The translations under genes were made by a program, and so were the position numbers. From positions 868,001 through 932,000 of the forward strand of contig NZ_FNLF01000002.1 of the NCBI RefSeq assembly GCF_900103175.1: DNA of 64,000 nucleotides, written 5' to 3'. Under the pieces are notes generated by a model, which had not been told where the DNA came from, ran no database searches, and saw only the letters and a list, made by a program, of their open reading frames with translations. Positions within the stretch are counted from its first letter, which is position 1, and each line of letters starts with the position of its first letter. Origin of the DNA: Tsukamurella pulmonis (GTDB lineage: Bacteria > Actinomycetota > Actinomycetes > Mycobacteriales > Mycobacteriaceae). Shown here piece by piece: positions 50,792 through 60,280 of this stretch.

Positions 50792-51976
50792 GTGTTCGAC
50801 ATGTTTCGTGCGCCGGTAGGCCGGCGCGTCTTCCTGGGCGGTGCCGCGGCGACGGTGGCCGTCGCCGCGACCGCCTGCACCCGTGACGGCGGGATCATCG
50901 CTACCAGGGCCGATGCCCCCACCTTCACGTACTCGCCCGCCGACGGGAAGCCGATCGGCCCGCGCGAGAACGTCTCCGTGCGGGTGCAGGGCGGCACCTT
51001 CCGGCCCGGCGTCGCGCTGACCAACACGCAGTCGGGCAAAAAGGTCGAACTGACCGCCTCGCCCGACGGTGTGACCTATTCGACCGCCGAGCCGCTCGGC
51101 TTCGGCGCGACGTACCGCTGGTCCGGCACGGCCGACGGCGAGGGCGGCACCTTCTCGAGCCTCGACGGCGAGGTCTCCGTGGTCTCGCCCGACGCCACGA
51201 TGTCCGTGCAGATCAACATCGCCGACGACGCCGAGGTCGGGATCGCGGCGCCGCTGATCCTCAAGTTCGCCGGCACCGTCGAGGACAAAGCGGCGGTCGA
51301 GAAGGCGCTCGAGGTGACCACCGTCCCGCACACCGAGGGTGCGTGGGCCTGGCTGCCCGAGGACAACGGCTCCCGCGCGCACTGGCGGCCGCGCGAGTAC
51401 TACGCGCCCGGCACCAAGGTGTCCATGAACGGCAAGCTCTACGGTCTCGACCACGGCGACGGCAAGTACGGCGCCAGCGATGTGACCAGCTCGTTCGTCG
51501 TCGGACGGTCGCAGATCGTCAAGGCCTCGGCACCGTCGCACCGGATCCGGGTGATGCGCGGCGACCAGGTGTTCCTGGACCTGCCGTGCTCGTACGGCGA
51601 GGCGGACCTGCCCCGCAACATCACCCGCTCCGGCATCCACGTGGTCAGCGAGAAGCACGAGGACTTCTACATGTCCAACCCCGCCGCCGGGTACTTCAAC
51701 GTGCACGAGCGGTACGCGGTGCGGATCTCCAACAACGGCGAGTTCATCCACGCCAACCCGCAGACCGTCGGGAACCAGGGCGCCTCGAACGTGACCAACG
51801 GTTGCATCAACCTCTCGCTCGCGGACGCGCAGCGCTACTTCGAGAGCGCGCTGTTCGGGGATCCGGTGGAGGTCACGGGCACGTCGATCGAGCTGTCGGA
51901 GGCCGACGGGGACATCTACGACTGGACCTTAGACTGGCCGACGTGGCAATCGATGTCGGCGCTGGCGAAGAATTGA
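50792..51976 (+). CDS. lprQ: L,D-transpeptidase lipoprotein, LprQ (LdtMt5) type
   Basis: The 394-aa protein has a signal peptide RRVFLGGAAATVAVAATAC with a lipid-attachment Cys near residue 28. Two Ig-like domains follow (about 45-250), then a YkuD catalytic domain (about 255-380). The active-site segment runs FIHANPQTVGNQGA then SNVTNGCINLS: His and Cys are in place, but the usual SHGC motif reads TNGC. It makes 3-3 peptidoglycan cross-links. It is the same neighbour of murB as Rv0483. Confidence 0.93.
   Translation: MFDMFRAPVGRRVFLGGAAATVAVAATACTRDGGIIATRADAPTFTYSPADGKPIGPRENVSVRVQGGTFRPGVALTNTQSGKKVELTASPDGVTYSTAEPLGFGATYRWSGTADGEGGTFSSLDGEVSVVSPDATMSVQINIADDAEVGIAAPLILKFAGTVEDKAAVEKALEVTTVPHTEGAWAWLPEDNGSRAHWRPREYYAPGTKVSMNGKLYGLDHGDGKYGASDVTSSFVVGRSQIVKASAPSHRIRVMRGDQVFLDLPCSYGEADLPRNITRSGIHVVSEKHEDFYMSNPAAGYFNVHERYAVRISNNGEFIHANPQTVGNQGASNVTNGCINLSLADAQRYFESALFGDPVEVTGTSIELSEADGDIYDWTLDWPTWQSMSALAKN
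51930..51935 (+). promoter_or_regulatory. -10 element inside the transpeptidase gene
   Basis: TAGACT lies 7 nt before GTG 51943, within the last codons of lprQ. It requires a TTA leucine codon at 51929-51931, which is very rare in this GC-rich DNA. Confidence 0.55.
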
Positions 51977-52788
51977 CCGTTCCCGGTGCGCGGAGGATGT
52001 CCGCGCAGGTGGCGTGCACGGTGATCGCGCCCACCGTGCTGGAGTACCAGGCCACCGTCGCGCGGGTGCCGGGCCTGCAGGTGCAGGAGTCGCTGTCCGT
52101 CACGCTCGACGGTGCGCCGCTGCCGGTCCACGAGATCGTCGGGCCGCACGGCGGCCGGATCCACCGCGTCGACGCCGGGCCCGGCAAGGTGCTGCTGGAC
52201 TACCACGCGCAGGTCGCGGGGTTCGCCGCGCCGGAGTCCGCCGACGAGTACCTGCGCTCGCTGTACCTGCGGCCCTCGCGCTACTGCGAGGTGGACCGGT
52301 TCTACGGCTTCGCCGCGAAGCAGTTCGCGGGCGTGACCGGGGATGCACAACGCGCTGTGGCGGTGCGCGAGTTCGTCGCGGGGCGCCTCGACTACCTGCC
52401 CGGCGCGAGCCGTTCGGTCGACGGTGCCTCCGACACCCTGCTCGCCTCCGCCGGCGTGTGCCGCGACTACGCGCACCTGACGATCGCCCTGCTGCGGGCG
52501 CTGAAGCTGCCCGCGCGGATGAGCGCCGTCTTCGCGCCGGGCTGCGATCCGATGGACTTCCACGCCGTCACCGAGGTGATGGTCGACGGGCGCTGGTGGG
52601 TGCTCGACGCGACGGGGCTCGCCCCGCGCGGCGCCATGGTGCGCATCGCCACCGGCCGCGACGCCGCCGACATCGCCTTCCTCGACAACCACGGCGGTTC
52701 CATCCGGTTCGAGCGCCTGACGGTGACCGCCGACTCGGCAGCACCGCTGCCCACCGACGACCCCCGCGCGCTCATTCCCATCGCCTGA
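51943..52788 (+). CDS. Transglutaminase-like cysteine peptidase family protein
   Basis: The 281-aa protein has a transglutaminase-type N-terminal beta domain (TVIAPTVLEYQATVARVPGL) and a catalytic domain. The Cys is in LLASAGVCRDYAHLTIALLR (about 165), the His in DFHAVTEVMVDGRWWVLDAT and the Asp in the same segment. Function unknown; relatives are cytosolic peptidases or amide hydrolases. GTG 51943 is preferred because of the TAGACT hexamer, overlapping lprQ by 34 bp. ATG 51997 is the alternative and would remove 18 residues. Confidence 0.85.
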   Translation: MAIDVGAGEELTVPGARRMSAQVACTVIAPTVLEYQATVARVPGLQVQESLSVTLDGAPLPVHEIVGPHGGRIHRVDAGPGKVLLDYHAQVAGFAAPESADEYLRSLYLRPSRYCEVDRFYGFAAKQFAGVTGDAQRAVAVREFVAGRLDYLPGASRSVDGASDTLLASAGVCRDYAHLTIALLRALKLPARMSAVFAPGCDPMDFHAVTEVMVDGRWWVLDATGLAPRGAMVRIATGRDAADIAFLDNHGGSIRFERLTVTADSAAPLPTDDPRALIPIA

Positions 52789-52803
52789 GCGGTGCGCGGC
52801 CGC

Positions 52804-52943
52804 GGGCGCCGGGGGCGCCCGGGGGGCGGGGCCGCCGCCGCATGGCCTTGTGTTGCTCACAAGAGCCATGCGCGTGGCGCATGGCTCCGACGCCGAGAAA
52901 TGCCTCTGAGCTGCGACGATTCAGGTCATGCGTGCTGCGCATG
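52804..52943. repeat. Cluster of palindromes between convergent genes
   Basis: Three perfect hairpins stand in the 241-bp gap: GGGCGCC-GGG-GGCGCCC (52804-52820), GAGCCATGCGC-GTG-GCGCATGGCTC (arms 52863-52873 and 52877-52887), and CATGCG-TGCTG-CGCATG (52927-52943). The motif GCATGGC occurs three times (52840, 52879, 52939). The 11-bp stem is well suited to terminate both converging transcripts. The rest up to 53029 shows no gene. Confidence 0.6.
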
Positions 52944-53029
52944 GCTGTTCGTAGCGACACAACGCCCTGGGGCTCGCCCGCACCCGCACTCGCAGCAGCT
53001 CCCGAGTGCGCGGCGCGGTGCTGAAAAAA

Positions 53030-53778
53030 TCAGGCGCGACGCAGGGCCAGCAACTCCTCGAACACCGCCCGCGCATCGGCGGGGGCGTCGACGCGGAAGC
53101 GCGCGGCGGTGGCACCGTCGCCGACCTTGACGGAGACGTCCTCGGGGCCGGTGAGGACGGCGAAGGCCTTCTCATCGGTCACGTCATCGCCGAGGTAGAG
53201 CACGCCGTCGGCGCCGGTCCGCTCCCGCAGCACCGTCAGCGCGCGGCCCTTGGACGCGTCGAGCACCGTCAGTTCGAGCACGGCCTTGCCGTCCGTGGCG
53301 TGCACGCCGGGCAGGGCGGCGGGGCCCCGTCGTGCCTGCTCCAGGGCGAGCGGGCCCGCTGACGGATCCACCACGTTACGCACGTGCAGGGCGGCGCCGA
53401 GCGGCTTCGGCTCGACGGCCGCGCCGGGGAACCGCTCGGCGATCGCGGTGAGATCGGCGAGCACGCTCGCGCGCAGGTCGATCAGGGCGGGGGAGAGGAC
53501 GCCCTCGAGGCCCTCCTCCCACTCGGCGCCGTGGCTGCCGACCGTGACCAGCGGCGCGGCCGCCCCCGAGAGCCGGCCCAGCGTCGCGCGGTCGCGGCCG
53601 GAGACGAGCGCCACCGTCACCCCCGGCAGCGCCGCGAGCGAAGTCAGCGCCGGCACCGTGCCGGGCAGCGGGAACGCGGCGGCCGGGTCGGCGACGATCG
53701 GCGCGACCACCCCGTCGTAATCCGTGGCCACCAGCACCGTGTCCAGCGCGGCGAACCGCTCCAGCGCGGCGCGCAGGG

Positions 53779-53782
<4 letters not shown>
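53030..53782 (-). CDS. otsB: Trehalose-6-phosphate phosphatase
   Basis: The 250-aa HAD-family enzyme releases trehalose from trehalose 6-phosphate. Motif I is [14 protein letters not shown] (about 17-30), motif [14 protein letters not shown], motif III lysine in [11 protein letters not shown] or DASKGRAL, and motif [17 protein letters not shown] 53782 overlaps the otsA stop (ATGA), so synthase and phosphatase are made in step. Confidence 0.94.
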
Positions 53783-55224
<1,442 letters not shown>

Positions 55225-55230
55225 GGAGTG

Positions 55231-55392
55231 CTACGCCTCCTTAGGGCCGATGCCGAGCATCGACAGCAGCATCCGGCACTCGTCCGCGTCCTCGGCGTAC
55301 GCCGCGACGACCCGCTGGACCTGGCGCGCGGTCTCGTCCGCTACGGGCTCGAGATCGTCTTCGCTGATCTCCGGCGTGGTCTTCGGGGGCAT
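55231..55392 (-). CDS. Small acidic protein upstream of otsA
   Basis: A 53-codon frame starts MPPKTTPEISEDDLEPVADE and ends with DADECRMLLSMLGIGPKEA. It has GAAGGTG before the ATG, ends 6 bp before otsA and contains the otsA ribosome binding site. Its composition (acidic, helical) is that of a real protein, and I recall a gene of similar size before otsA in M. tuberculosis (Rv3489), though less surely. Function unknown; translational coupling with otsA is likely. Confidence 0.75.
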   Translation of the reverse strand: MPPKTTPEISEDDLEPVADETARQVQRVVAAYAEDADECRMLLSMLGIGPKEA

Positions 55393-55447
55393 GGACGCAC
55401 CTTCGTTTCGGGAATGTCGAGCAAGGACAGTTTACCTGCGAAACGTT

Positions 55448-56875
55448 TCACTCGCGGACCCGGCGGAGGGTGATGCCGGTGATATGGGGTTTCAGGTTCG
55501 GCGGCAGGTGCGGGCGACGGATGGTGCGGGCCACCCATTCGCCCAGGGTGACGCCCGCGGCGAGTGCACAGCCGACGGTGAGCGCCGTCGCCAGGTTGGT
55601 CAGTGCGGAGGTGGTCTGCCCCTCCATCAGCTCGGACAGGCCGCGGTACACGGCGAGGCCGGGGACCAGCGGGGTGATGCCCGCGACGGCCACGATGAGC
55701 GGGGGAACCACGGCCCGTCGGGCGAGGAGGCCACCGGCGAGGCCGACGACGGTCGACGCCACCACCGACGAGACGATGGGGCCCAGGCCCAGGTTCAGCG
55801 TCGCCCCGGCGACGAGCGCGCCGAAGCAGCCCGCGAGGAAGGACGCGGTGAGGGCGCGGATCTGCGCGTAGCCGGCCAGTGCGAAGGCCGCAGCGGCCAC
55901 GCCGCCGGTGACCACGAGGATCGGTAGCGGCGCGTAGTCGAAGGGCTGCTGTTGCAGGGGTGGCAGGGTCGCGCCGAGCTGGCTGGTCACGCGCAGCGCC
56001 ATGCCGACGCCGGCGACGACGCCACCCGTGAACACCAGGACTTCGAAGAACCGCGCCGCGCCGGTGACGGGGGCGCCCGTGATCGCGTCCTGGACCGAGC
56101 CGACGAGCGAGAGCCCGGACATGAGCACGATGATGCCCGCGACGATCACCCGGTAGGGCTGGATGTCCCAGCCGAACTCGATGGAGAGCCGGTAGATCAG
56201 CGCGGCCGGCAGGGTCGCGAGGAAACCGCCCACCACCTGCTGGAAGAAGTACGGCAGGCCCCATTGGCTCAGCCGCACATTGACCGCGTAGATCATCGCG
56301 GTGCTGACGAAGGCGACCCCCGCCAGGATGAACTTGCCGCCGAGCAGCAGGGTCAGGGCGCCGGCCATCAGCGCCCAGCCGAACGTCGCGACGGCGCGCG
56401 GGTACGGGTGGCCCGCGGTGACGAGCGATTCGAGGGCGGTCAGCGCCTGGTCGGGCCGGATCCGGCCGCGGCCGATGCGCCGCACCAGGGTGTCGACCTG
56501 GGAGAGCCGGGTGTAGTCGAGCGAGCGGTGGTTCACCGTGCGGATGTACGTCGACGGTGGCAGGCCGCGCCCGCGCTGCACGCTCACGGTGATGGCGTTG
56601 TAGGTCACGGTCACGGTGACGTCGTCGATGCCGTACGTCGCGGCGACGTAGCGCACCTGCGCCTCGGTGTCGACGGCGCCGGTGCCCGAGTCCAGCAGTA
56701 CCTCGCCGACCTTCATCGCGACTTCGAGGACCTCGCCGACGGTTTCGTTGTCACGCAGGTCGACGGGCTGCAGCGGCGTCAGGACCGGCATCCCGGCGGT
56801 GTCGACGGTGGCGGCGTTCCGGCCGGTCACGGCTTGGACTGCTTGCGCGAGGCGATCGCGGAACGCGGGCTTCAT
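55448..56875 (-). CDS. thrE: ThrE-type threonine/serine exporter
   Basis: The 475-aa protein has the ThrE layout: an N-terminal soluble domain with hydrolase-like ETVGEVLEVAMKVGEVLLDS and GIDDVTVTVTYNAITVSVQRG (about 40-130), then about ten helices, with a second half beginning near 320. The family exports threonine and serine in Corynebacterium. ATG 56875 has GGAGG 11 nt upstream. A frame extends further upstream without a better start. Confidence 0.9.
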   Translation of the reverse strand: MKPAFRDRLAQAVQAVTGRNAATVDTAGMPVLTPLQPVDLRDNETVGEVLEVAMKVGEVLLDSGTGAVDTEAQVRYVAATYGIDDVTVTVTYNAITVSVQRGRGLPPSTYIRTVNHRSLDYTRLSQVDTLVRRIGRGRIRPDQALTALESLVTAGHPYPRAVATFGWALMAGALTLLLGGKFILAGVAFVSTAMIYAVNVRLSQWGLPYFFQQVVGGFLATLPAALIYRLSIEFGWDIQPYRVIVAGIIVLMSGLSLVGSVQDAITGAPVTGAARFFEVLVFTGGVVAGVGMALRVTSQLGATLPPLQQQPFDYAPLPILVVTGGVAAAAFALAGYAQIRALTASFLAGCFGALVAGATLNLGLGPIVSSVVASTVVGLAGGLLARRAVVPPLIVAVAGITPLVPGLAVYRGLSELMEGQTTSALTNLATALTVGCALAAGVTLGEWVARTIRRPHLPPNLKPHITGITLRRVRE

Positions 56876-57030
56876 CGGGGGGACGCCTCCTTCTCGGTTC
56901 ACCTCGGGTCGTCGTGACACGGACGTGCTTTCGTTACTGTGCCAGACCGCCCTGACGCGCGGCCCGTGAGCCGCGCGGTGATCCGCCCCCTGCCGCCCGC
57001 GTCGGCCCGGCGCGGCGCCGGCCACCACGA

Positions 57031-57074
57031 CGGCGCCTTCCGTGGCGACGCCTTCCGTGGCGGCGTCTTCGGGG
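57031..57074. repeat. Three tandem 15-bp repeats
   Basis: CGGCGCCTTCCGTGG, CGACGCCTTCCGTGG and CGGCGTCTTCGGGGC follow each other head to tail between the PucR regulator and thrE. The 228-bp gap otherwise holds only the thrE ribosome binding site. A 15-bp unit keeps any reading frame, so the repeats may be the relic of a coding sequence. Confidence 0.5.
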
Positions 57075-57103
57075 CGCGGATCGCGGGGGATCGGGTGCGC
57101 GGA

Positions 57104-58282
57104 CTACGCGTCGCCGAACAGCCGGTCCGCGAGCACGGCGCTGTAGAGCTCCGCCACCGCCCGCGGGTCCGAGCGGTCGCGACCGGTGAGCCGCTCGACG
57201 CGGCGCAACCGGTGATTGATCGTGTTGCGGTGGTAGTGCAGGCGCTCCGCGGTGGCCGCCAGCGATCCGCCGCAGTCGAACCAGGCGCGGACCGTCGTGA
57301 TGAGTGCGTCGCGGTCCGTCGCGGGCAGCGCGAGGACCGGGCCGAGCACCGTGGCGCGCAGCTCGCGGGCCGCGTCGGGGGAGTGGGCCAGCATCAGCGG
57401 TAGCGCGGACTGGCCGTAGGTCCCGGCGGTCGCCTCGTCCGGGGCGAGGCTGCGCAGTGCGAGCTCGGCCTGCCGCAGCGCGGCGCGCGCGCCGAGCGGA
57501 GCGTCGAAGGCCGCGCTGACGCCCACGCGCCCGCGGGCCTCCCGGCGCAGCAGCTCGATCACCAGGGGGAGCGAGCGCCCGCTGCTCAGGCTCAGCAGGC
57601 CCACCCGGGAGTGCACGTCGGCGATCCAGTGCGAGGTCACGTCCTTCTCCCGCAACCGTGCCTCGATCCCCGCGAGCGGCTCGCTCGCGCCGGTCTCGGC
57701 GCACACCACGAGGAACAGGCCCGTCGCCGGAAGCTGCAGGGTCTGCGCCGCGGTGTGCAGGCGGCCGGGCTCGAGCACGCCGTCGAGGAGGGCGCGCAGC
57801 TCCACGCGGAGCAGCTCGCTGTGCCGGCCGGTGCGCTCGGCGACCGCGCGCCCGTACTCCTCGGCGGCGGCGGTCGAGTAATCGTCGATGATGCGCCAGA
57901 TGTCGGCCCCGATGTCCGGCAGCAGTTCGGGGTTCGCAGCGCAGGCGGCGCGCATCCGGTCCCACACGAGCCGCCCGGCGAGGCGGTAGGCGTGCAGCAG
58001 TGCGGCGAGGGGGAAGCCGTACTCGGCCTTGAGCCGGCCCGTGGCGCGGGCGGCGTGCAGCCCGTCCTCCGGTTCGCCGCCGAGCTGCCGCAGCACCGAG
58101 TCGAGGTTGGCGCGCACAGCCTCGCGGAGCTCCGCGCCCGAGAGCAGCGTGGTCTCGGCGTAGGCGTGCTCGCCGGTGAGAATCAGGCCCACCAGCTCCT
58201 CGGTGAGCCCGTCCACGTCGTTCACCAGCAGTCGGGCGAATTCCGCGGGGGTGGCTCCGGCGGGCGCTGTGATCGTCGACAC
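57104..58282 (-). CDS. PucR/CdaR-type transcriptional regulator
   Basis: The 392-aa protein has an N-terminal helical sensor region (about 1-170), a GGDEF-like degenerate central part (VGLLSLSSGRSLPLVIELLR, GVSAAFDAPLGARAALRQAE) and the C-terminal PucR helix-turn-helix CGGSLAATAERLHYHRNTIN with HRLRRVERLTG. It probably controls the divergent aldehyde dehydrogenase gene. GTG 58282 is preceded by TACCAT (58289-58294) at 6 nt; upstream extensions of the frame are not supported. Confidence 0.9.
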   Translation of the reverse strand: MSTITAPAGATPAEFARLLVNDVDGLTEELVGLILTGEHAYAETTLLSGAELREAVRANLDSVLRQLGGEPEDGLHAARATGRLKAEYGFPLAALLHAYRLAGRLVWDRMRAACAANPELLPDIGADIWRIIDDYSTAAAEEYGRAVAERTGRHSELLRVELRALLDGVLEPGRLHTAAQTLQLPATGLFLVVCAETGASEPLAGIEARLREKDVTSHWIADVHSRVGLLSLSSGRSLPLVIELLRREARGRVGVSAAFDAPLGARAALRQAELALRSLAPDEATAGTYGQSALPLMLAHSPDAARELRATVLGPVLALPATDRDALITTVRAWFDCGGSLAATAERLHYHRNTINHRLRRVERLTGRDRSDPRAVAELYSAVLADRLFGDA

Positions 58283-58288
58283 GCCTCG

Positions 58289-58446
58289 ATGGTAGTCCGC
58301 GCGCACCGCGGCGTCGTTGTGCTCGGGCACAACCGTGCCGCGTGCGATGCGGAACTCACGCACGATGCTCGCGCAGGCGGGAGGCGAGCAGAATCGACGG
58401 TAGTCAGTGATCCGGATCACCCGGGTCGGCCGGAGATGGAGAGCGC
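58289..58446. promoter_or_regulatory. PucR-aldehyde dehydrogenase control region with two palindromes
   Basis: GTTGTGC-TCGG-GCACAAC (58316-58333) is a perfect 7-bp inverted repeat close to the pucR-like start. GTGATCCGGATCAC (58407-58420) is a perfect palindrome matching the CRP/GlxR pattern GTGA-N6-TCAC, 26 bp before the dehydrogenase ATG. The first may be the regulator's own site and the second a carbon-control site. Confidence 0.5.
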
Positions 58447-60153
58447 ATGACCACCACCGAATCAGTCCTCGACACCGCCGTCGCCGAGCTCCAGCAGGGC
58501 GAGCGCACCTGGGCGGCCACCCCACTCGCCGAGCGGCGCGCCCTGCTCGAGGCGGTCGGCGAGGCCACCGCCGCGATCGCGCGGGAGTGGGTCGACGTCG
58601 CCGCCGGCGTCAAGGGCCTGCCCGCCGACTCGCCGCTGGTCGGCGAGGAGTGGCTCAGCGGGCCGTACTCGGTGATCACCGCGTGCGAGGCGCTCGCCGC
58701 CTCGCTGCAGGCGCTCGAGGAGGGCCGCAGCCCGGTCGACGGGTTCGCCGTCACCGCGGCGCCGGGCGGGCGCTCGGCCGTGGAGGTGCTGCCGCACACC
58801 GCCTTCGACCGGCTCCTGCTCAGTGGTTTCAGCGCGCAGGTGTGGACGGTGCCGGGCGTGGACGTCGAGGCGGTCCGCGAGCGCGCGGGCCTCGGCGAGC
58901 TCGACCCGACCGTCACGCACGGCATCGCCGGCGTCCTCGGCGCGGGCAACATCTTCTCCATCCCGCCACTGGACACCCTCTACCAGCTCTACGCCGACAA
59001 CCGCGTCGTGCTGCTCAAGCTCAACCCGGTGACCGACCCACTGCTGGGCGTCTACCGCGCCGCGTTCGCGCCACTCATCGAGCGCGGGGTCGTCCGCATC
59101 GTGACCGGCGGCGCCGACGTCGGCGGCGCGCTGGTGGGCCACCCCGGCGTCACCACCGTGCACATGACCGGTAGTGCCCGCACCCACGACGCCATCGTCT
59201 TCGGCACGGGAGCCGAAGGGGCGCAGCGCAAGGCGGAGAACCGCCCGCTGCTGGACAAGGCGATCACCAGCGAACTGGGCGGCGTCTCGCCGACGATCGT
59301 GGTGCCGGGCGAGTGGTCGGCCGCCGACCTGCGGTTCCAGGCCGAGCACCTCGCCACGCAGCGCCTGCACAACAACGGCTACAACTGCGTCGCCTCGCAG
59401 GTGGCCGTCGTCAGCGCGGACTGGCCGCAGAAGGACGAGTTCCTGCGCGAGCTGCGCGCCGCGTTCGACCGCGCACCGTCGCGCCGCGACTACTACCCGG
59501 GCTCGGCCGATCGCGTCGCCGCCGCCCGGGCCGGGTACGGCGAGCGGGCGCAGGCGGTGGGGCCCGACGGTGCCCGTACCCTCCTGTTCGGCCTGCAGGC
59601 GGATGCGACCGAGGAGGCGCTGCACACCGAGTACTTCGCGCCGGTCTACGGCGTGCTCGAGCTGCCCGGCGACGCCACGAGCTTCCTCGCCGCGGCCGTC
59701 CGCGCCGCCAACGAGGACTTCGAGGGCACGCTCGGCGTGAACATCGTCGCCGACCCCGCGACCATCAAGGCGCTCGGCCCGGCGTTCGAGCAGGCGATCG
59801 CCGACCTGCGCTACGGCACCATCGCCGTGAACGCCTGGACCGGCGTGGGTTACCTGACCGCCCGCGCGTCGTGGGGCGCGTTCCCGGGCCACACCATCGA
59901 CGACGTGCAGAGCGGCATCGGCGTGGTGCACAACGCGCTGCTCCTCGACGACGTCGAGCGGACCGTCGTGCGCGGGCCGTTCCGCCCGACCCCGCGGTCG
60001 GTGCTGGGCGGCGAGCTGTCGATGTCGCCGAAGCCGCCGTGGTTCGTCACCAACCGCACCGGCGCGACGACCGCCGAGCGCCTGACCGCCTTCGCCGCGA
60101 AGCCCTCGTGGCGCAAGCTGCCCGGCATCTTCGCCTCCGCCCTGCGCGGCTGA
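58447..60153 (+). CDS. Aldehyde dehydrogenase family protein
   Basis: The 568-aa protein has the ALDH catalytic elements: VLGAGNIFSIPPLDTLYQLY and VLLKLNPVTDPLLGVYRAAF (cofactor and substrate region), HMTGSARTHDAIVFG, glutamate motif TSELGGVSPTIVVPG (about 278) and catalytic Cys in HNNGYNCVASQVAVV (about 315). It is longer than classical ALDHs (about 500 aa) and diverges from them, so it may be an unusual NAD-dependent aldehyde or acyl-CoA-type dehydrogenase. GGAGATGGAGAG precedes the ATG. Confidence 0.85.
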   Translation: MTTTESVLDTAVAELQQGERTWAATPLAERRALLEAVGEATAAIAREWVDVAAGVKGLPADSPLVGEEWLSGPYSVITACEALAASLQALEEGRSPVDGFAVTAAPGGRSAVEVLPHTAFDRLLLSGFSAQVWTVPGVDVEAVRERAGLGELDPTVTHGIAGVLGAGNIFSIPPLDTLYQLYADNRVVLLKLNPVTDPLLGVYRAAFAPLIERGVVRIVTGGADVGGALVGHPGVTTVHMTGSARTHDAIVFGTGAEGAQRKAENRPLLDKAITSELGGVSPTIVVPGEWSAADLRFQAEHLATQRLHNNGYNCVASQVAVVSADWPQKDEFLRELRAAFDRAPSRRDYYPGSADRVAAARAGYGERAQAVGPDGARTLLFGLQADATEEALHTEYFAPVYGVLELPGDATSFLAAAVRAANEDFEGTLGVNIVADPATIKALGPAFEQAIADLRYGTIAVNAWTGVGYLTARASWGAFPGHTIDDVQSGIGVVHNALLLDDVERTVVRGPFRPTPRSVLGGELSMSPKPPWFVTNRTGATTAERLTAFAAKPSWRKLPGIFASALRG

Positions 60154-60162
60154 GGCGGATCG

Positions 60163-60237
60163 TGGAGCCCCCCGTCGGGATTGAACCGACGACCTTCGCT
60201 TTACAAGAGCGGTGCTCTACCACTGAGCTAGGGAGGC
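60163..60237 (-). tRNA. tRNA-Thr (anticodon UGU)
   Basis: On the minus strand the 75-nt sequence folds as a tRNA: acceptor GCCTCCC / GGGGGGC, D-arm with AGCTCAGTGGTAGAGC, anticodon loop CTTGTAA with TGT at 60203-60205, T-arm GTCGG-TTCAATC-CCGAC, and an encoded CCA (60163-60165). The anticodon stem has one C-A mismatch at its top. Confidence 0.95.
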
Positions 60238-60280
60238 GTGCGGCCCTGCGGCCGGCGCAGCACAGCATATCGTGACCGGC

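Noticed and set aside
56876-57028. N-terminal extension of thrE
   Set aside because: Arg/Gly-rich and runs across the promoter gap; ATG 56875 has a good ribosome binding site and fits the family length.
58283-58525. N-terminal extension of the PucR-type regulator
   Set aside because: Overlaps the divergent promoter region and the dehydrogenase gene; GTG 58282 has TACCAT at 6 nt.
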